Below the pieces are notes generated by a model. That model was not told the DNA's origin. It saw only the letters and a program-made list of their open reading frames with translations, and searched no databases. Below, in pieces: positions 46,727 to 58,930 of a stretch of 64,000 nt of DNA (position 1 is its first letter; each line of letters starts with the position of its first letter). The DNA is taken from the NCBI GenBank assembly GCA_003255025.1, contig QANY01007196.1, forward strand, positions 422,666 to 486,665, in the 5' to 3' direction. The DNA comes from Datisca glomerata (taxonomy: Eukaryota > Streptophyta > Magnoliopsida > Cucurbitales > Datiscaceae). Made by a program: the position numbers and the translations under genes.

Positions 46727-48583
46727 TATAAGGGGTTATACCCTCAAAGCATGTGTATTGTCATTTTGATAAAAAATTTAATAAGGATTCGACTTTTCTT
46801 ATAATTGTTCTTTTAAATTATTGTTAAATAATTTATATAAATATCTAAAAAACTCATATTCATTAACGAGACTATGATCTTATATTAGTACGAGAGGATT
46901 AAGATCGTAGATAATGAATAAAATTGTCACCAACATATTAAAGTATTGAATCTTTAGTGAATGGTTACTAGTACGGTTTACTATGCATTATGAATGCATG
47001 TGTTCTAGATTCGAATCATTAATGTGAATAGACGTCTCAGTGAAAGTGCTTTATATAATGAAATTATATATGACTGAATCGATATGAATTAATATATTTA
47101 TCAACGTGTCGTTTATCATAAACATTTAATACACATCAATTCGATAATCATATGTAGATAAGTCTGAATCTTGAGTAGTCATGAACTCATATGTATATCT
47201 ACTGGATCTTTTGATTCACTCATTAACGTTTGTTTGGAAAACAGGCTAGTCACTTTTATTTTAGAGATTCAATGATATGGATGGCTGGGAACATGATCTT
47301 ACAAGATTTAGAATCCAAGCTTTCCTAACAGATCGTATATTGGTTTCCTTAAGTGTTAATTCTGGAAGTGAATGGTTATTGAGCTCAAATTTATAATAAT
47401 ATTATAAATGAGCAATTCACTAGTGGATTAATGGTACTTAATGATTAAGAGATAATTAGAAGGGTAAAATGGTAATTTTGATCAATTTTAATTTACGAAT
47501 CAATAATTTGAGGAAGAACTACGTGAAATGATTATATCAGTGGACTACATAAGAATACTCTGTAAATACAATCTGTATTCTCTAAGAGTGCAATTCCATA
47601 TTTACAGTGGAGTAATAATGGAATTAATAAATAAAATTATTTAACTAAAGTATTTAATTAATAATCTGATTTATTGGAACTTAAGATTATAGGTCTATGG
47701 TTCTCAAGACACCTATGTACTACGCAGTTTTTGGTGTGAATATTTCAGGACAAGAAAAATGACTTACTTGCAAAAGAATTTTTATTCTGGGACAAGTACA
47801 TAATTATGAGATAATTATGTGTGATTAATTAATTAAAAATTAATTAATTGAATTATATATATATACATATCTATATAACTATCAATTTTTTAATTATCGA
47901 TAAGTGGGACAAAATATCAAATTTATGAAATTAGGCAATTAAATTATTATTATATAAAAATTTGGATAAACTAAATCTGTTATTTATGAAATAACAAATA
48001 ATTTTGTTAATATGGATAATCATATATATTAAATTTGAATTAACAAATATCTAGATATTTAATTTGATTAAAATATATATTTAACAGGCTGTAATAGTCA
48101 CGTGTCAATCACTGATTGAGTATCAGATATTTACATAGAGTATTATAGTGTCATATGGCACTACAGTAGAGGGTTGCAACACGATAGTGCCACATGACAC
48201 TACGGTGGTGTCGTGAGGCACTCTGCTGCCTCACAACACACTACAGTGCCATGTGGCACTACAGTTGTGCACAGCAGCATTGAGTCTCGTTGTTATTGAT
48301 AATTTTATAATTAAATATTATTTCAATTATCCCAAAATATCTTATACGCCATTATCAAGAAAAATATACAAATATTATTTCGATGGCCTAAGATAATGAA
48401 TTAGTTCAATCAATTAGTTGAATCACAGAATTAGTTCATCAATCAAGTTTAGAGAAAAGCACACAATGCTCGAGGATTGATTTTTCTACGATTAAGAGTG
48501 AATCAAATTTCTAAAACAATCATTGTGATGTTCTTTTAGAGAATCGTCTCACAAAAGTCCTTCTCAATAAAATCTCTAATTTA
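46727..48583 (+). repeat. 5' LTR of the long-LTR copia, end missing
   Basis: Collinear with 55456-57215: shared CCCTCAAAGCATGTGTATTG, ATATGAATTAATATATTTAT and GAATCACAGAATTAGTTCAT. Homology stops after AAATCTCTA. Its first bases (TATAAGG) have diverged from TGTTGGA. Confidence 0.8.
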
Positions 48584-51271
48584 TTTTGAATATTATTGTA
48601 ATCATTCTGAACGCGAGAAGATGAAGAACGCACGAGATGAATAATGGAATTTAATGTTTATGATGGAACTTTACTGTTCATGGTGGAAATTTACTGTTTA
48701 TGGAAATTATTGTTCACGACGAAAATTTATTGTTCATGAAAAATTACTGTTTTTGTCAAAAAATACTATTCCAACAGCGGTGGCCGATGGCTGCCGGTGA
48801 TGACGGGGTGGCGATAAGAGTGTACTATCGTCGGTGGTAACTGTAGGCACTTTTAGTGAAAATTTATACAAACTCTGATACCAACTAACCCTATCACTAT
48901 TGGGTTTGATGAGAACCCTCAATTTACCAACTATCTTTTTAAATTTTGAAATTAATGTAATTTTAAAATTAATTTTTAATATTTTAATTTTTTGAAAATT
49001 AGAAATTAATTCTTAATTTTAGTTTTATGAAAATTAAAAATTAATAGGTTGATTGGGTTTGACCTAAGTATGACCGAATCAAATAAAATATTTATTTGAT
49101 TAAGTCAAAGTCAACTATTTTAAAAGGATAATTATAGAAATTAATTTTAATTAAGAAAAAATATTTTTTAATTAAATAGAATTTTGTTTAAAGCTTGGAG
49201 ATTATGAAGATGGACATGAGGAGTAAGCAATATTTGGGAAATATATATTTTTGAAGTCCGCTTTGTATTTTTATTTATTTATTTCGAGGGTTGTAATTTA
49301 GAAATTTTCAATAGTCATTTGGTCAATTATTATTTTATTTAATTGTTAAATAATTTTTTTAATTTTATGTTAGATAACATGTCCATGCATTAGTCGATCA
49401 CATGTCATACATGAAAATTGCACACAGTTTTATTTAATCATGCATCTCGTCTGTAGATACATGATTTATTAGCATTGTCCTAATATGTTTATATGTAATA
49501 TTTTATGAAATTAATTGCATGTAAACAGCTAGGTTTTAATTAGTTAAAACTTGGTAATCATACCACACTAAGGGCTATATTAACCTCTACGATAACCGAC
49601 TTTAGTAAAAGAGTTTTATTAAATTAGTTTGATGAATATACTTAATTAGTTCATCTAAGCTCACTTAATTATGACTTAGGCAGTTTAAAATGTTAAATGA
49701 ACTTAGACCAATGAGATTTGCATAACTGATTATTAAATATTTATAGGGTTATTATTTAACTAGTAATTAATTTAGAATTAATTAATTAGTTAAAATAGAA
49801 ACACATAATCCTAAAATAGTGAGTGGAGAAACTTGATGATAACTCGACGAAAGTAGAGTTATTACATCAATTCTCAACCTGAATTTTTGTCTGTTTTAGG
49901 AATGTTAAGCATAATTAGGACTATAATTTGGTAGAATGTAGTTAGGATAGTTTTATAGCTTAATTCTCGAATGCTAGTCTAGTTATGCAATTTAAGGTCT
50001 CTTTGGTGCAGGACTGCAAGCTTGCTTGACCACTGAGAGCTATAGCATTTCATAGCTGTGCACTGAAATCATGAAGGATCTCCATGCAACAGAGTCCGTT
50101 GCTCCAAGTGGCACATATTCCCGATCCTATTGTCCCCAAGCGTTTTGGAGAGCATGCTACATGCCCTTTGTGCTAAGAAGTTGCCCTCAATTCTAGCATG
50201 GTATCAAAAGGAAAGCATTCTATTTTCAGAAAAAAAAAAAAAAAAAGATGGCATGAGCCAACAAGTTCACATGAAGCAACAAAGGAAAATCAGAACAGAG
50301 AGAGGAAGAGGAAAAAAGCAGAGAGAGGAAGAGATAAAGAAGAAGACAACAAGACGTTTGAGCATTTTCTTTATTCTTCCTTTTTCTTTCCTTCTCTACT
50401 TTTTATCTGTATTATTTTCCTAACTCTTTCTGATTCATGATCCAATGGATTCTAGACTTTATATATTACCATTTGAGATCAGTATGAGCTAAACTAGAAT
50501 AAGGCTAGTATGGTAACTTAGCTTGGATTTTGCTTTACCTCTTTAATGAAGTTTCTCTTGCACATTTCTTGAATAGTTTGGGTTGAGTGTGCTGTTTGAT
50601 TAAGATTCTGATTGTAACTGGCCATTACATTTAGAATGCAAGTTAGACTAAGTTTTGGAAGAGCTTCATTTAAGGGAAAAGGCTTTCCCAATGCATGAAT
50701 GCTTACATCAAACATATGTGATCATTGATTCATATAGATTTGGCTGTTTTGTGAGTTACATAGGAATATGAACTTACCTTGCAATCTAATGGTTGGTACT
50801 AAATGAATCGATTACAACCTAATCTTATTTTGATATGAAAGAGAATAGGTAATCTTTTAAACAGAAGTTTAATTGCAAAAGAGCGAGGGTACTTTTCTAG
50901 AAATGTTAGCAGGGGGCTGAATTAAAGTAAGTACATTAATTGAAAAGTGAAACTAGCCATATTAGCCTAATTTCATATTAATTACAAAATCCACTTTTGT
51001 TACCTTCTTGTTAGTAGTTTTAGTTAAAGTAGTTATTTATTCATTCTTAAATACATTTAGTCTTTAGCTCACTTGACTTTATAAACGATTATAGCTTCAT
51101 CTCGTAATTTATTTCTATTTAGCATTTTGGCATTATATGTTCACTATTCCATGTGGGCTCGACACTCTTCTAACACTTTGTTACTTGATTGCAACACGTG
51201 CACTTGCGTAGGATATCTTTAGAAAAGAGCATATGTTAACATGTCAATGTAACATATGGTCTTCAATATTA
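48584..51271. other. Sequence replacing the 5' LTR end: antisense retroelement remnant and filler
   Basis: At 48873-48890 the plus strand reads ACTCTGATACCAACTAAC, the complement of TTGGTATCAGAGT, a tRNA-Met primer site facing left. So part of another copia in reverse orientation probably lies here, with LTR-like AT-rich sequence to its right (48891 to about 49550). Further right are AT-rich DNA, a 17-base or longer poly-A run (about 50230-50247) and a GA-rich stretch. No intact gene is seen. Confidence 0.4.
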
Positions 51272-51790
51272 GTACAACAGTGTGAGGTACAGTGAGAGCC
51301 TCGAGATGACTTTGTTTTCATCCCCCTAAGGAAGGTTTTGAGATGTATCAATACCAATGTTGGACTTCTCAAGAAGATAGGAGGAAATAATGTAGTTTAG
51401 TTTTGACCGACCCTAAGGTGACATAATCTAAATCAAGTCATGGAATCTGAAATAATGGGTTACACTCACAAAGTCATAATTAAGCTTTCATGTGGATAGT
51501 TATGACTTGACCAACAAGTGACACCTTATTGTTAAAAGAGAAAATATGAAATATTTTAAGTTTTAATTAATAGGGATGAGAATGTCTCATAGAGAGTCTG
51601 AGGTTAATCTGACTTACCTTAAAGCAAACATTAATCATTGGATTATTTTATCATGATTAGTAAATGTTAGAATTTGTGTGTTTATTATGTTGCATTCATG
51701 CATCACGTTTACTTTTTGAATTCTAGACATTTATTAATTATATTGAATCTTGTATGTTTTAAATGTCATTTATCATTATAATGTCTACCA

Positions 51791-54700
51791 TGAGCAACCC
51801 TGTTACTATTTTACTCGCTCTCGAGAAATTGAGTGGTGATGATTTCGTACGTTGAAAATCAAATATGAACTTAATCCTAATTTATGTGAATCATAAATTC
51901 GTTCTTACTAAAAAATGTCCTAAGGAGCCCCCTACTGATTCCCCCAAGAATGCTAGGGACAAATACGATGCTTGGATCATATAAAAAAACAAGGAGAGGT
52001 GTTACATGGTTGTGAGCACGTTCTGAGAATCAAGCATGAAAGCATAGAGACTGCCTATGAGATTATAGAATCTCTACAGATGATGTTTCCCCAGTAGTCT
52101 GATCAAATTCATCATGAGACCACTAGGAGCTATATGACAACTAAGATGAGAAATGGTACTTCTGTGCGAGAACATGTTTTGAACATGATCAACATAATGC
52201 ACGAGGCAGAAATACATGGGGAGACCATTGATGAGCGAACTCAAGTTAGCATTATACTTGAGTCGCTCACACCATCTTTTTCTGCGTTCACGAACAACTA
52301 TGTTATGAAAAAGTTACAATTCAACATGACTCAATTGTTGAATGAACTGTAGACTTTTGAATCATTCAACCTGAGAATGACCAAAGAGGGCGAGGAAAAT
52401 GTTGTCGAGAAAAAGGCTTCTTCCACTATTAAAAAGAACAAGAGGAAGAAGATGAATGGAAATGGAAAATGTAAGAAAGCTAAGACATCACCAAAAGCCA
52501 AGAAGAACAAGAAAGACAGCAAGGCCATTGGAAGAGAAACTGTAACAAGTATCTCTGTAAGCTGAAAAAGAAAGGTAAATATTATTTAATTATACTTGAA
52601 GCTTTTTTAGTGGAATATGATTTTTCATCCTAGATACTTGATTCAGGAGCCACTAACCATGTGTATTCTTCTTTGTAGATGCTTGATTTGTCAAGGGAGT
52701 TGGTTGATGGCGAGGTCATTTTAAGAGTTAACAATGGTGTGTTTATGTCAGCTAAAACATTAGGGAGAGTCCATTTACTTTTTGAATATAATTATATAGT
52801 TTTGAATGATGTTTATTATATTTCTAGATTTTTGAGAAATTTGATTTCTCTTTCATTTTAGCAAGAACAATTATTCAAAATTTCTTTTATTAACAAAGAG
52901 TATTATTTCTTAGAATGGATTCGATATCTATCATGCAAAATTTATAAACGGACTGTATATGCTTAAACTAACTGTACTCGCGTTAAATAATTCTGAATTA
53001 TTTGAAGTAGCAAAACCTAAAAGTAACAAACGACAAAGAGTTTCTTACGATGATGATAACACGTATCTCTGGCATCTTAGATTGGAACATATTAATCTAG
53101 ATATGTTAAATATGTTAACAAAACATGGTGCTTTTAGAGAACTAAAAGTTGGAACTCTTCATGTTTGTGAATCCTGTTTAGAGGGTAAAATGACCAAGAG
53201 GTCTTTCACAGGAAAGGGCCAAAGAGCCAAGGAACCACTTGAGCTAGTACATAGTAATGTTTGTGGACCGATCAATGTATAAGCTAGAGGTGGGTATGGG
53301 TATTTCGTCACATTTATTGACGATTACTCAAGATATGATCATACTTACCTAATGCAAAGAAAGTCTGAAACTTTTGGAAAGTTTAAAGACTACAAAGCTG
53401 AACCTGGAAAGCAATTAGGTAAATCATTGAAAACCCTTGAATCAAATCAAGGCGGTGGATACATGGATTTATAATTCAAGGATTATTTGTTGGAGTGTGA
53501 AATCCTATCCCAACTCATAGCAAAATGGTGTTACAGAGAAGAGAAACTGAACCATATTGGATATGATTAGGTCGATGTTAAGCTACTCATCACTGTCGCT
53601 TACATTTTGAGAATATGCACTACACACAGCAACTTACATTTTGAATGTGGTGTTATCTAAGCTTGTAAACAAGACGCATTTAGAGTTATGAAATGATTCC
53701 AAACCTAGTTTGCGTCATTTCTGTATATGGGGGTGTCCAGCTCACGTTCTTAGACCCAAGACTAGAAAGTTAGACTCAAGTTCTGAGATATGCATATTCG
53801 TAGGCTATGCTCCAAAGAGTAGAGGTGAGTACTTTTATAGTCACAAGGATCAAAAGGTGTTTATGTCAAAAAATGCAACCTTCCTTGATCATGACTTTAT
53901 GCAAAACTACAAACCTCATAACAAAGTAGTTCTCGATAAATTAGCAGTTGACGAGATCATACCACCTTCAATTTCTATTGATAAACGACAAACCAGAGAA
54001 ACAACAGGTCTTGCAAAAGAAACCCTGATGCAATGTTGTAGTGGGAGGGTTGTGACATAACTAGTTCGCTATAAACTAGAAGCACATGTCCTAGTGTCAG
54101 ACACTGATAAGGACGATCCATTATCTTATGAAGAAGCAATGGATGATCATGAAAATGAAAAATGGCAAGAATCCATGAACCAAGAAACAGAATCTATGTA
54201 TTCCAATTTCGTCTAGGAAATTATAGATCCAACTGAAGATGTTAGGCCCATTGTATACAAATGGATCTTCAAAAAGAAAGGAGATACAAATGGGTAGAGA
54301 CTTTCAAGGCATGGTTAGTAGACAATGACTACACACAAAGGGAGATTACAAAGTCTTATGGTTTCGAGCAAAATGTTGATCAAGCCTGTGTTTATAAATA
54401 CATCAAAGATAAGATAATGGTTTTCTTAGTTCTTTACGTTGATAATATTCTACTCTTTGAGAATGATGTAAAAATCCTGTCAAAAGTAAAGAAGTGGTTA
54501 GCTGAGAAATGCCAAATGAAAGATTTGGGATAGGCGAGTTATGTTCTGGGCATACAAATGGGTACAACAGTGTGAGGTACAGTGAGAGCCTCGAGAATAA
54601 GCTATTGGATCTTTCTCAGGCATCTTATGTTGATAAGGTGTTGGAGACATACTCTATCGAGAATTCCAAGAAATGTGAACTACCAACCAGATATGGAATT

Positions 54701-55440
54701 GTCCTCTCCGATGAACAATGTCCTAAAACATCTCAGGAGGAAGAGGATATGAGAAATGTTCCCTATGCTTCAGCAGTTGGAAGTCTCATGTACGCCATGT
54801 TGTATACTAGACCGGACATCTGTTATGCAGTAGCAATTGTTAGTCGTTATCAATCGAATCCATGTTTGGAACATTGGATTGCAGTAAAGCACATTCTCAA
54901 GTATCTTAGGAGAATGAGAAACTATATTCTTGTTTATTCAGGTGGAGACTTAAACCCCACTAGATATACTGATTCTGATTTTTAATCAGACAAAGTCAAT
55001 CGAAACTCGACATCTGGATCAGTATTCATCTTAGGTAGCGGAGCTGTAGTCTGGAGAAGTATTAAACAATCCAACATTGTAAATTCCACTATTGAAGCCA
55101 AATATATAGCGGTTTGTAAAGTTGTGAAAGAAGCGGTATGGCTCAGAAAGTTCTATACTAATCCAGAAGTAGTTCAAGATATGCACAAGCCACTGATCAT
55201 GTACTGTGACAATAGTGGGGTAGTAGCTAATTCCAAGGAACCAAGGAGTCACAAGAGGGGCAAACACGTATAGAGGAAATATCATCTTGTCAGAGAGATC
55301 GTACACCGAGGGGATGTGATTGTTATGAAGATAGTATCGGAACAGAACCTGGCTGAACCTTTTACAAAGATACTTCCAGTGAAATCATTTAAGGGTCACA
55401 TGCGTAACATGGAATTGACAGAAATGTCACATTTCCTTTA
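51791..55440 (+). pseudogene. Copia gag-pol of the long-LTR element
   Basis: Gag begins MSNPVTILLALEKLSGDDFV (51791) and goes on through REHVLNMINIMHEAEIHGET and a Lys-rich tail. Protease has LDSGATNHVYSS (about 52640). Integrase has YLWHLRLEHINLDMLN, CESCLEGKMTKRSFTG and VHSNVCGP (52959-53282), then RHFCIWGCPAHVLRPKTRKL (53710). RT is almost gone: WIFKKKGDTNG is followed quickly by FLVLYVDNILLFENDVKILS, with the catalytic box reading YVDN. The end has SAVGSLMYAMLYTRPDICYA, HWIAVKHILKYLRR and RNase H residues to 55440 (EAVWLRKFY, YCDNSGVVANSKEPRSHKRG). Stops occur throughout. A 35-nt foreign patch sits at 54562. Confidence 0.8.
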
Positions 55441-55455
55441 GGACAAGTGGAAGAT
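55441..55455 (+). promoter_or_regulatory. Polypurine tract of the long-LTR copia
   Basis: GGACAAGTGGAAGAT directly before the TGTTGG start of the 3' LTR; the usual plus-strand primer for this copia type. Confidence 0.6.
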
Positions 55456-56577
55456 TGTTGGAGGTTATGCCCTCAAAGCATGTGTATTGACATTTGATAT
55501 AAAATTTAATAAGGATGATATTTTTCTTATAATTGTTCTTTCAATTATTATTGAATAATTTATATAAATATCTGAAAATTATATATTCATCAATGAGACT
55601 ATAATCTCGTATTAGTACGTGAGGATTAATATCATAAATAATTAATAAAATTGTCAGCAACATATTAAAGTATGAAATTTTTAATGAATGGTTGTTAGTA
55701 TGGCTTACTAAGCATTACGAATGCATGTTATCTAGATCCAAATCATTAATGTGGATAGACATCTTAGTGAATGTGCTTTATATAATGAGATTATATATGA
55801 CTTGACCGATATGAATTAATATATTTATCAACGTGTCGTTTATCATAAATATTTAATACACATCAAGATGATCATATGTAGATCCGTCTAAATCCTGAGT
55901 AGTCATGAACTCCTACGAATGTCTGCTGGATCCTTTGATTCACTCTTTAAGGTTTGTTGGAAAAACAGGCTAGACACTTTTGGTTTGGAGATTCAGTGAT
56001 ATGAATGGTTGGGAACATGATCTTACAAGATTTAGATTCTAAGCTTTTCTAACGAATCATATATAGGTTCCATTAAGTGTTAGTTCTGAAACTGAATGGT
56101 TATTGAACTAAAATATTTAATAAGATTATAAATTAGTCATTCACTAGTGGATTAATGGTACTTAAGGATTAAGAGGTAATTAGAAATGTAAAATGATAAT
56201 TTTGACCAGTTCTAATTTACGAACCAATAATTGGAGGACAAAATTTCGTGAAATGATTATATCAGTGGATTACATGAGAATACTCTGTAAATACAATCTG
56301 TAATCTCTAAGAATGCAATTCCATATTTATAGTGGAGTAACAATGAAATTAATAAATATGATTATTTAATTAAAGAGTTTAACTAATAATCTGGTTTATT
56401 GGAGCTTAAGATTATAGGTCCATGATCTCTGAGTCACATCTGTAGTACGCAGTCTAGAGTGTGAATATTTCAGGACATGGAAAAATGACTTACTTGTAAA
56501 GAAATTTTTATTCTGGGGTAAGTACATAATTATGAAATAATTATTTGTGATTAAGTAATTAAAAATTAATTTATTCC

Positions 56578-56612
<35 letters not shown>

Positions 56613-57600
56613 NTTATGAAATTAAAAAATTAAATTATTATTAGATAATAATTTGAATAAACTAAATCTGTTATTTATGAAATAATAGATAATTTAGTTG
56701 ACAGGGATAATCAGATATTTTAATTTTGAATTAATAGATATCTAGGTATTTAATTTGATTAAAATAAATATTTAATACGTAGTAATTGTCATGTGACAAT
56801 CACTGATAGGGTATCAGAGATTGACAAGGGCTATTATAGTGTGATGTGGCACTACAGTTGTGGGTGCGCAACACTGTAATGCTATGTGACACTCCAGTTG
56901 TGCACAGTAGCTCTAGGTCCCACTGCTATTGATAATTTTATAATTAAATATTATTTCAATTATCTCAAAATATCTGATACACGATTATCAAGAAAAATGT
57001 ACATATATTATTTTGTGGCCTAAGATAATGAATTAGTTCAATGAGTTCATTCAATTAGTCGAATCACAGAATTAGTTCATCAATCAAGAGTTGAAAGAAT
57101 AACACAATTCTCAGGGAGTGGCTTTTCTACGATTAAGAGTTAAATAAATCTTTAAAATAATCACCGTCACGTTCTTTTAGAGAATTGTCTCACAAAAAAA
57201 ATCATTCTCAGTAAAGTCTCTAGATCTCATATGTTGAGTACATCTAGAGACAGAAAAATGTTTTCTTTATATTCTATGTGCCCACACACCCATCCTAGTG
57301 GGTTGAGGATTGACTTGAAAGATTTTGGTGTGGATCTCAGAATCTATTGATCGTTGGAATGATTTCGTGAGAATAAAGAATCGATTGGTTTCGCAAGGAC
57401 GTTTGATTTAGACTACAAAAGGTATATAATTTCCAACCTTGTATGTTGTTAATTTAATATATAAATATATAAAGATCCTAACTGATTGAAAAGAGTTTTC
57501 AATAAAAAGTTTTTTTTGTTATTGTCGCGTTGCGCACTTTTGTTTTATTAAAAGATTCGATTCTTAATAAAAATATACTTTTTGAAAGGGTCATTCGCCA
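55456..57600 (+). repeat. 3' LTR of the long-LTR copia
   Basis: It starts TGTTGGAGGTTATG. It carries an (AT)n run at 56581-56612 followed by an undetermined base at 56613, where the 5' LTR has about 40 bp of extra unique sequence, so this spot may be mis-assembled. The end is placed near CGCCACA (about 57600) as the complement of the TGTTGG start, and is approximate. Confidence 0.7.
56613..56613. other. Undetermined base (N)
   Basis: The only N in the window, directly after an (AT)16 run inside the 3' LTR of the long-LTR copia; probably a sequencing or assembly limit. Confidence 0.95.
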
Positions 57601-57699
57601 CATGCTTGCACCACAAACGTGCCGCGACGACCAACATCAGACTCTTGTGCCGACACTAGGCATCGCGCTAGCCCGAGAAGGAGTTTTTTCTGTTGGGGT

Positions 57700-58925
57700 G
57701 CCGATGAGTATCCTTCGTCACAGACCATGGAAGACTTGGTCGCCGTCTGGAGAACAAACCACATGCCAAATTATGTTCAATTGCGACAACCGGAGGAGCG
57801 CGAATGAGTTATTGGCCCGCGACACGAAGGGGCTAGGCTATATTTGTTCGCATTCGAGTGCGAGCTGAGGCTTCCTTTGTATCACTTCCTCAAGTGATGG
57901 TTTTCCTCAATGGGGATATCTTCGGCCCAACTCTAGCCTAACTCTTGGAGAGCTCTGATCGGGTGCTGGGTCCTCTAGAGGATTTATTGGTGCGAGGACT
58001 TCACCCTAAATGAGTTTGACTTCTTGTTCAAACTAAAGCCTCCTCCTAATAAAATGAAAAATGGATTTCTCCTCAGGACCATGGGTTGGTACTGCATCAG
58101 TGGTATGGCCAGATGTGTGAAAGGGCTCGTGAGTGGCATCTCAACCTGGTACAAGGAATGGAAGAAAAGTTGGTTCGTGATCTCCAGGTCCTAGGAGGGT
58201 ATTCCTGGGAGCTTAGATCTTGCGAACCTGGTTCCTTGGGCCTTTAAGACTGCACGTGAGATCGTGATACGGGGAGAGATAGGTTCATTCGTGCTTTGTT
58301 CTGGTGGCTAACCTTTTGTTCAGGTGCTGACGAGTATCCTTCCTCCTTGACCGAAGAGGACTTGGTCACCAATTAGAAAATGTACCACCTGTCGGATTAT
58401 GTTCACTTACAGTCGGAGGAGTGCGAACGAGTTAGTGCCCCGTGACATGGAGGGGTCAGGCTATATCTGGTCGTGTTAGAGTGCTAGCAGAGGCTTCCTC
58501 TGCATCACTTCCTCAAGGGATGGATTTCCATGATGGGGATAGCTTTGGCCCAACTCCAACCTAACTCATGGAGAGCTCTGATCGGGTGATGGGTCCTCTA
58601 GAAGATTTATTGCGGCGAGGACTTAACCGTGGATGAGTTTGACTTCTTGTTCCAACTGAAGTTTCCTCCTAAGAAAGCGAGTAAGAGGATTCATCCTTGG
58701 GATGTGGGCTGGTACTACATTAGCGGTATGGTCGGAGGGGTGAAAGGGGCGTGAGTGGTATCCTGAGTTGGTACAAGAAATGGAAGGAAAGTCGGTTCAC
58801 GATCTCTGGGTCCTGGGAGGGTTTTCCTGGGAGCTTGGATCTTACGAACCTAGTTCTTTAGACCTTCGAGACTCCAGGTGAGATCATGATATAGTGAAAG
58901 AGAGGTCCGTTCATGCTTTGTTATA
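57700..58925 (+). repeat. Older tandem duplication of about 625 bp (Transposase_28 domain)
   Basis: The stretch beginning CCGATGAGTATCC (57701) aligns with that beginning GCTGACGAGTATCC (58325) over about 600 bp, including GGAGAGCTCTGATCGGGTG and ATTGAGAGGC-like phrases. Identity by eye is roughly 80-85 percent, so it is much older than the 566-bp array next to it. Confidence 0.7.
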
Positions 58926-58930
58926 GTAGT

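Larger units (their letters stand above)
46727..57600 (+). mobile_element. Ty1/copia retrotransposon with LTRs of about 2 kb
   Basis: The 5' LTR starts at 46727 and aligns to about 48583. The 3' LTR starts at 55456, right after the polypurine tract GGACAAGTGGAAGAT (55441-55455), and ends near 57600. Between 48584 and about 51250 the end of the 5' LTR is replaced by unrelated sequence. Gag-pol (51791-55440) is full of stops and lacks most of RT. It splits the antisense gene of element B, so it is the younger insertion. The exact 3' end and a target-site duplication could not be fixed. Confidence 0.8.

Noticed and set aside
50130..50440. Lys/Arg/Glu-rich open frames and a poly-A run suggesting a LINE tail or a gene
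   Set aside because: Low-complexity purine sequence; no RT or SINE-like sequence upstream and no target duplication around the poly-A run.
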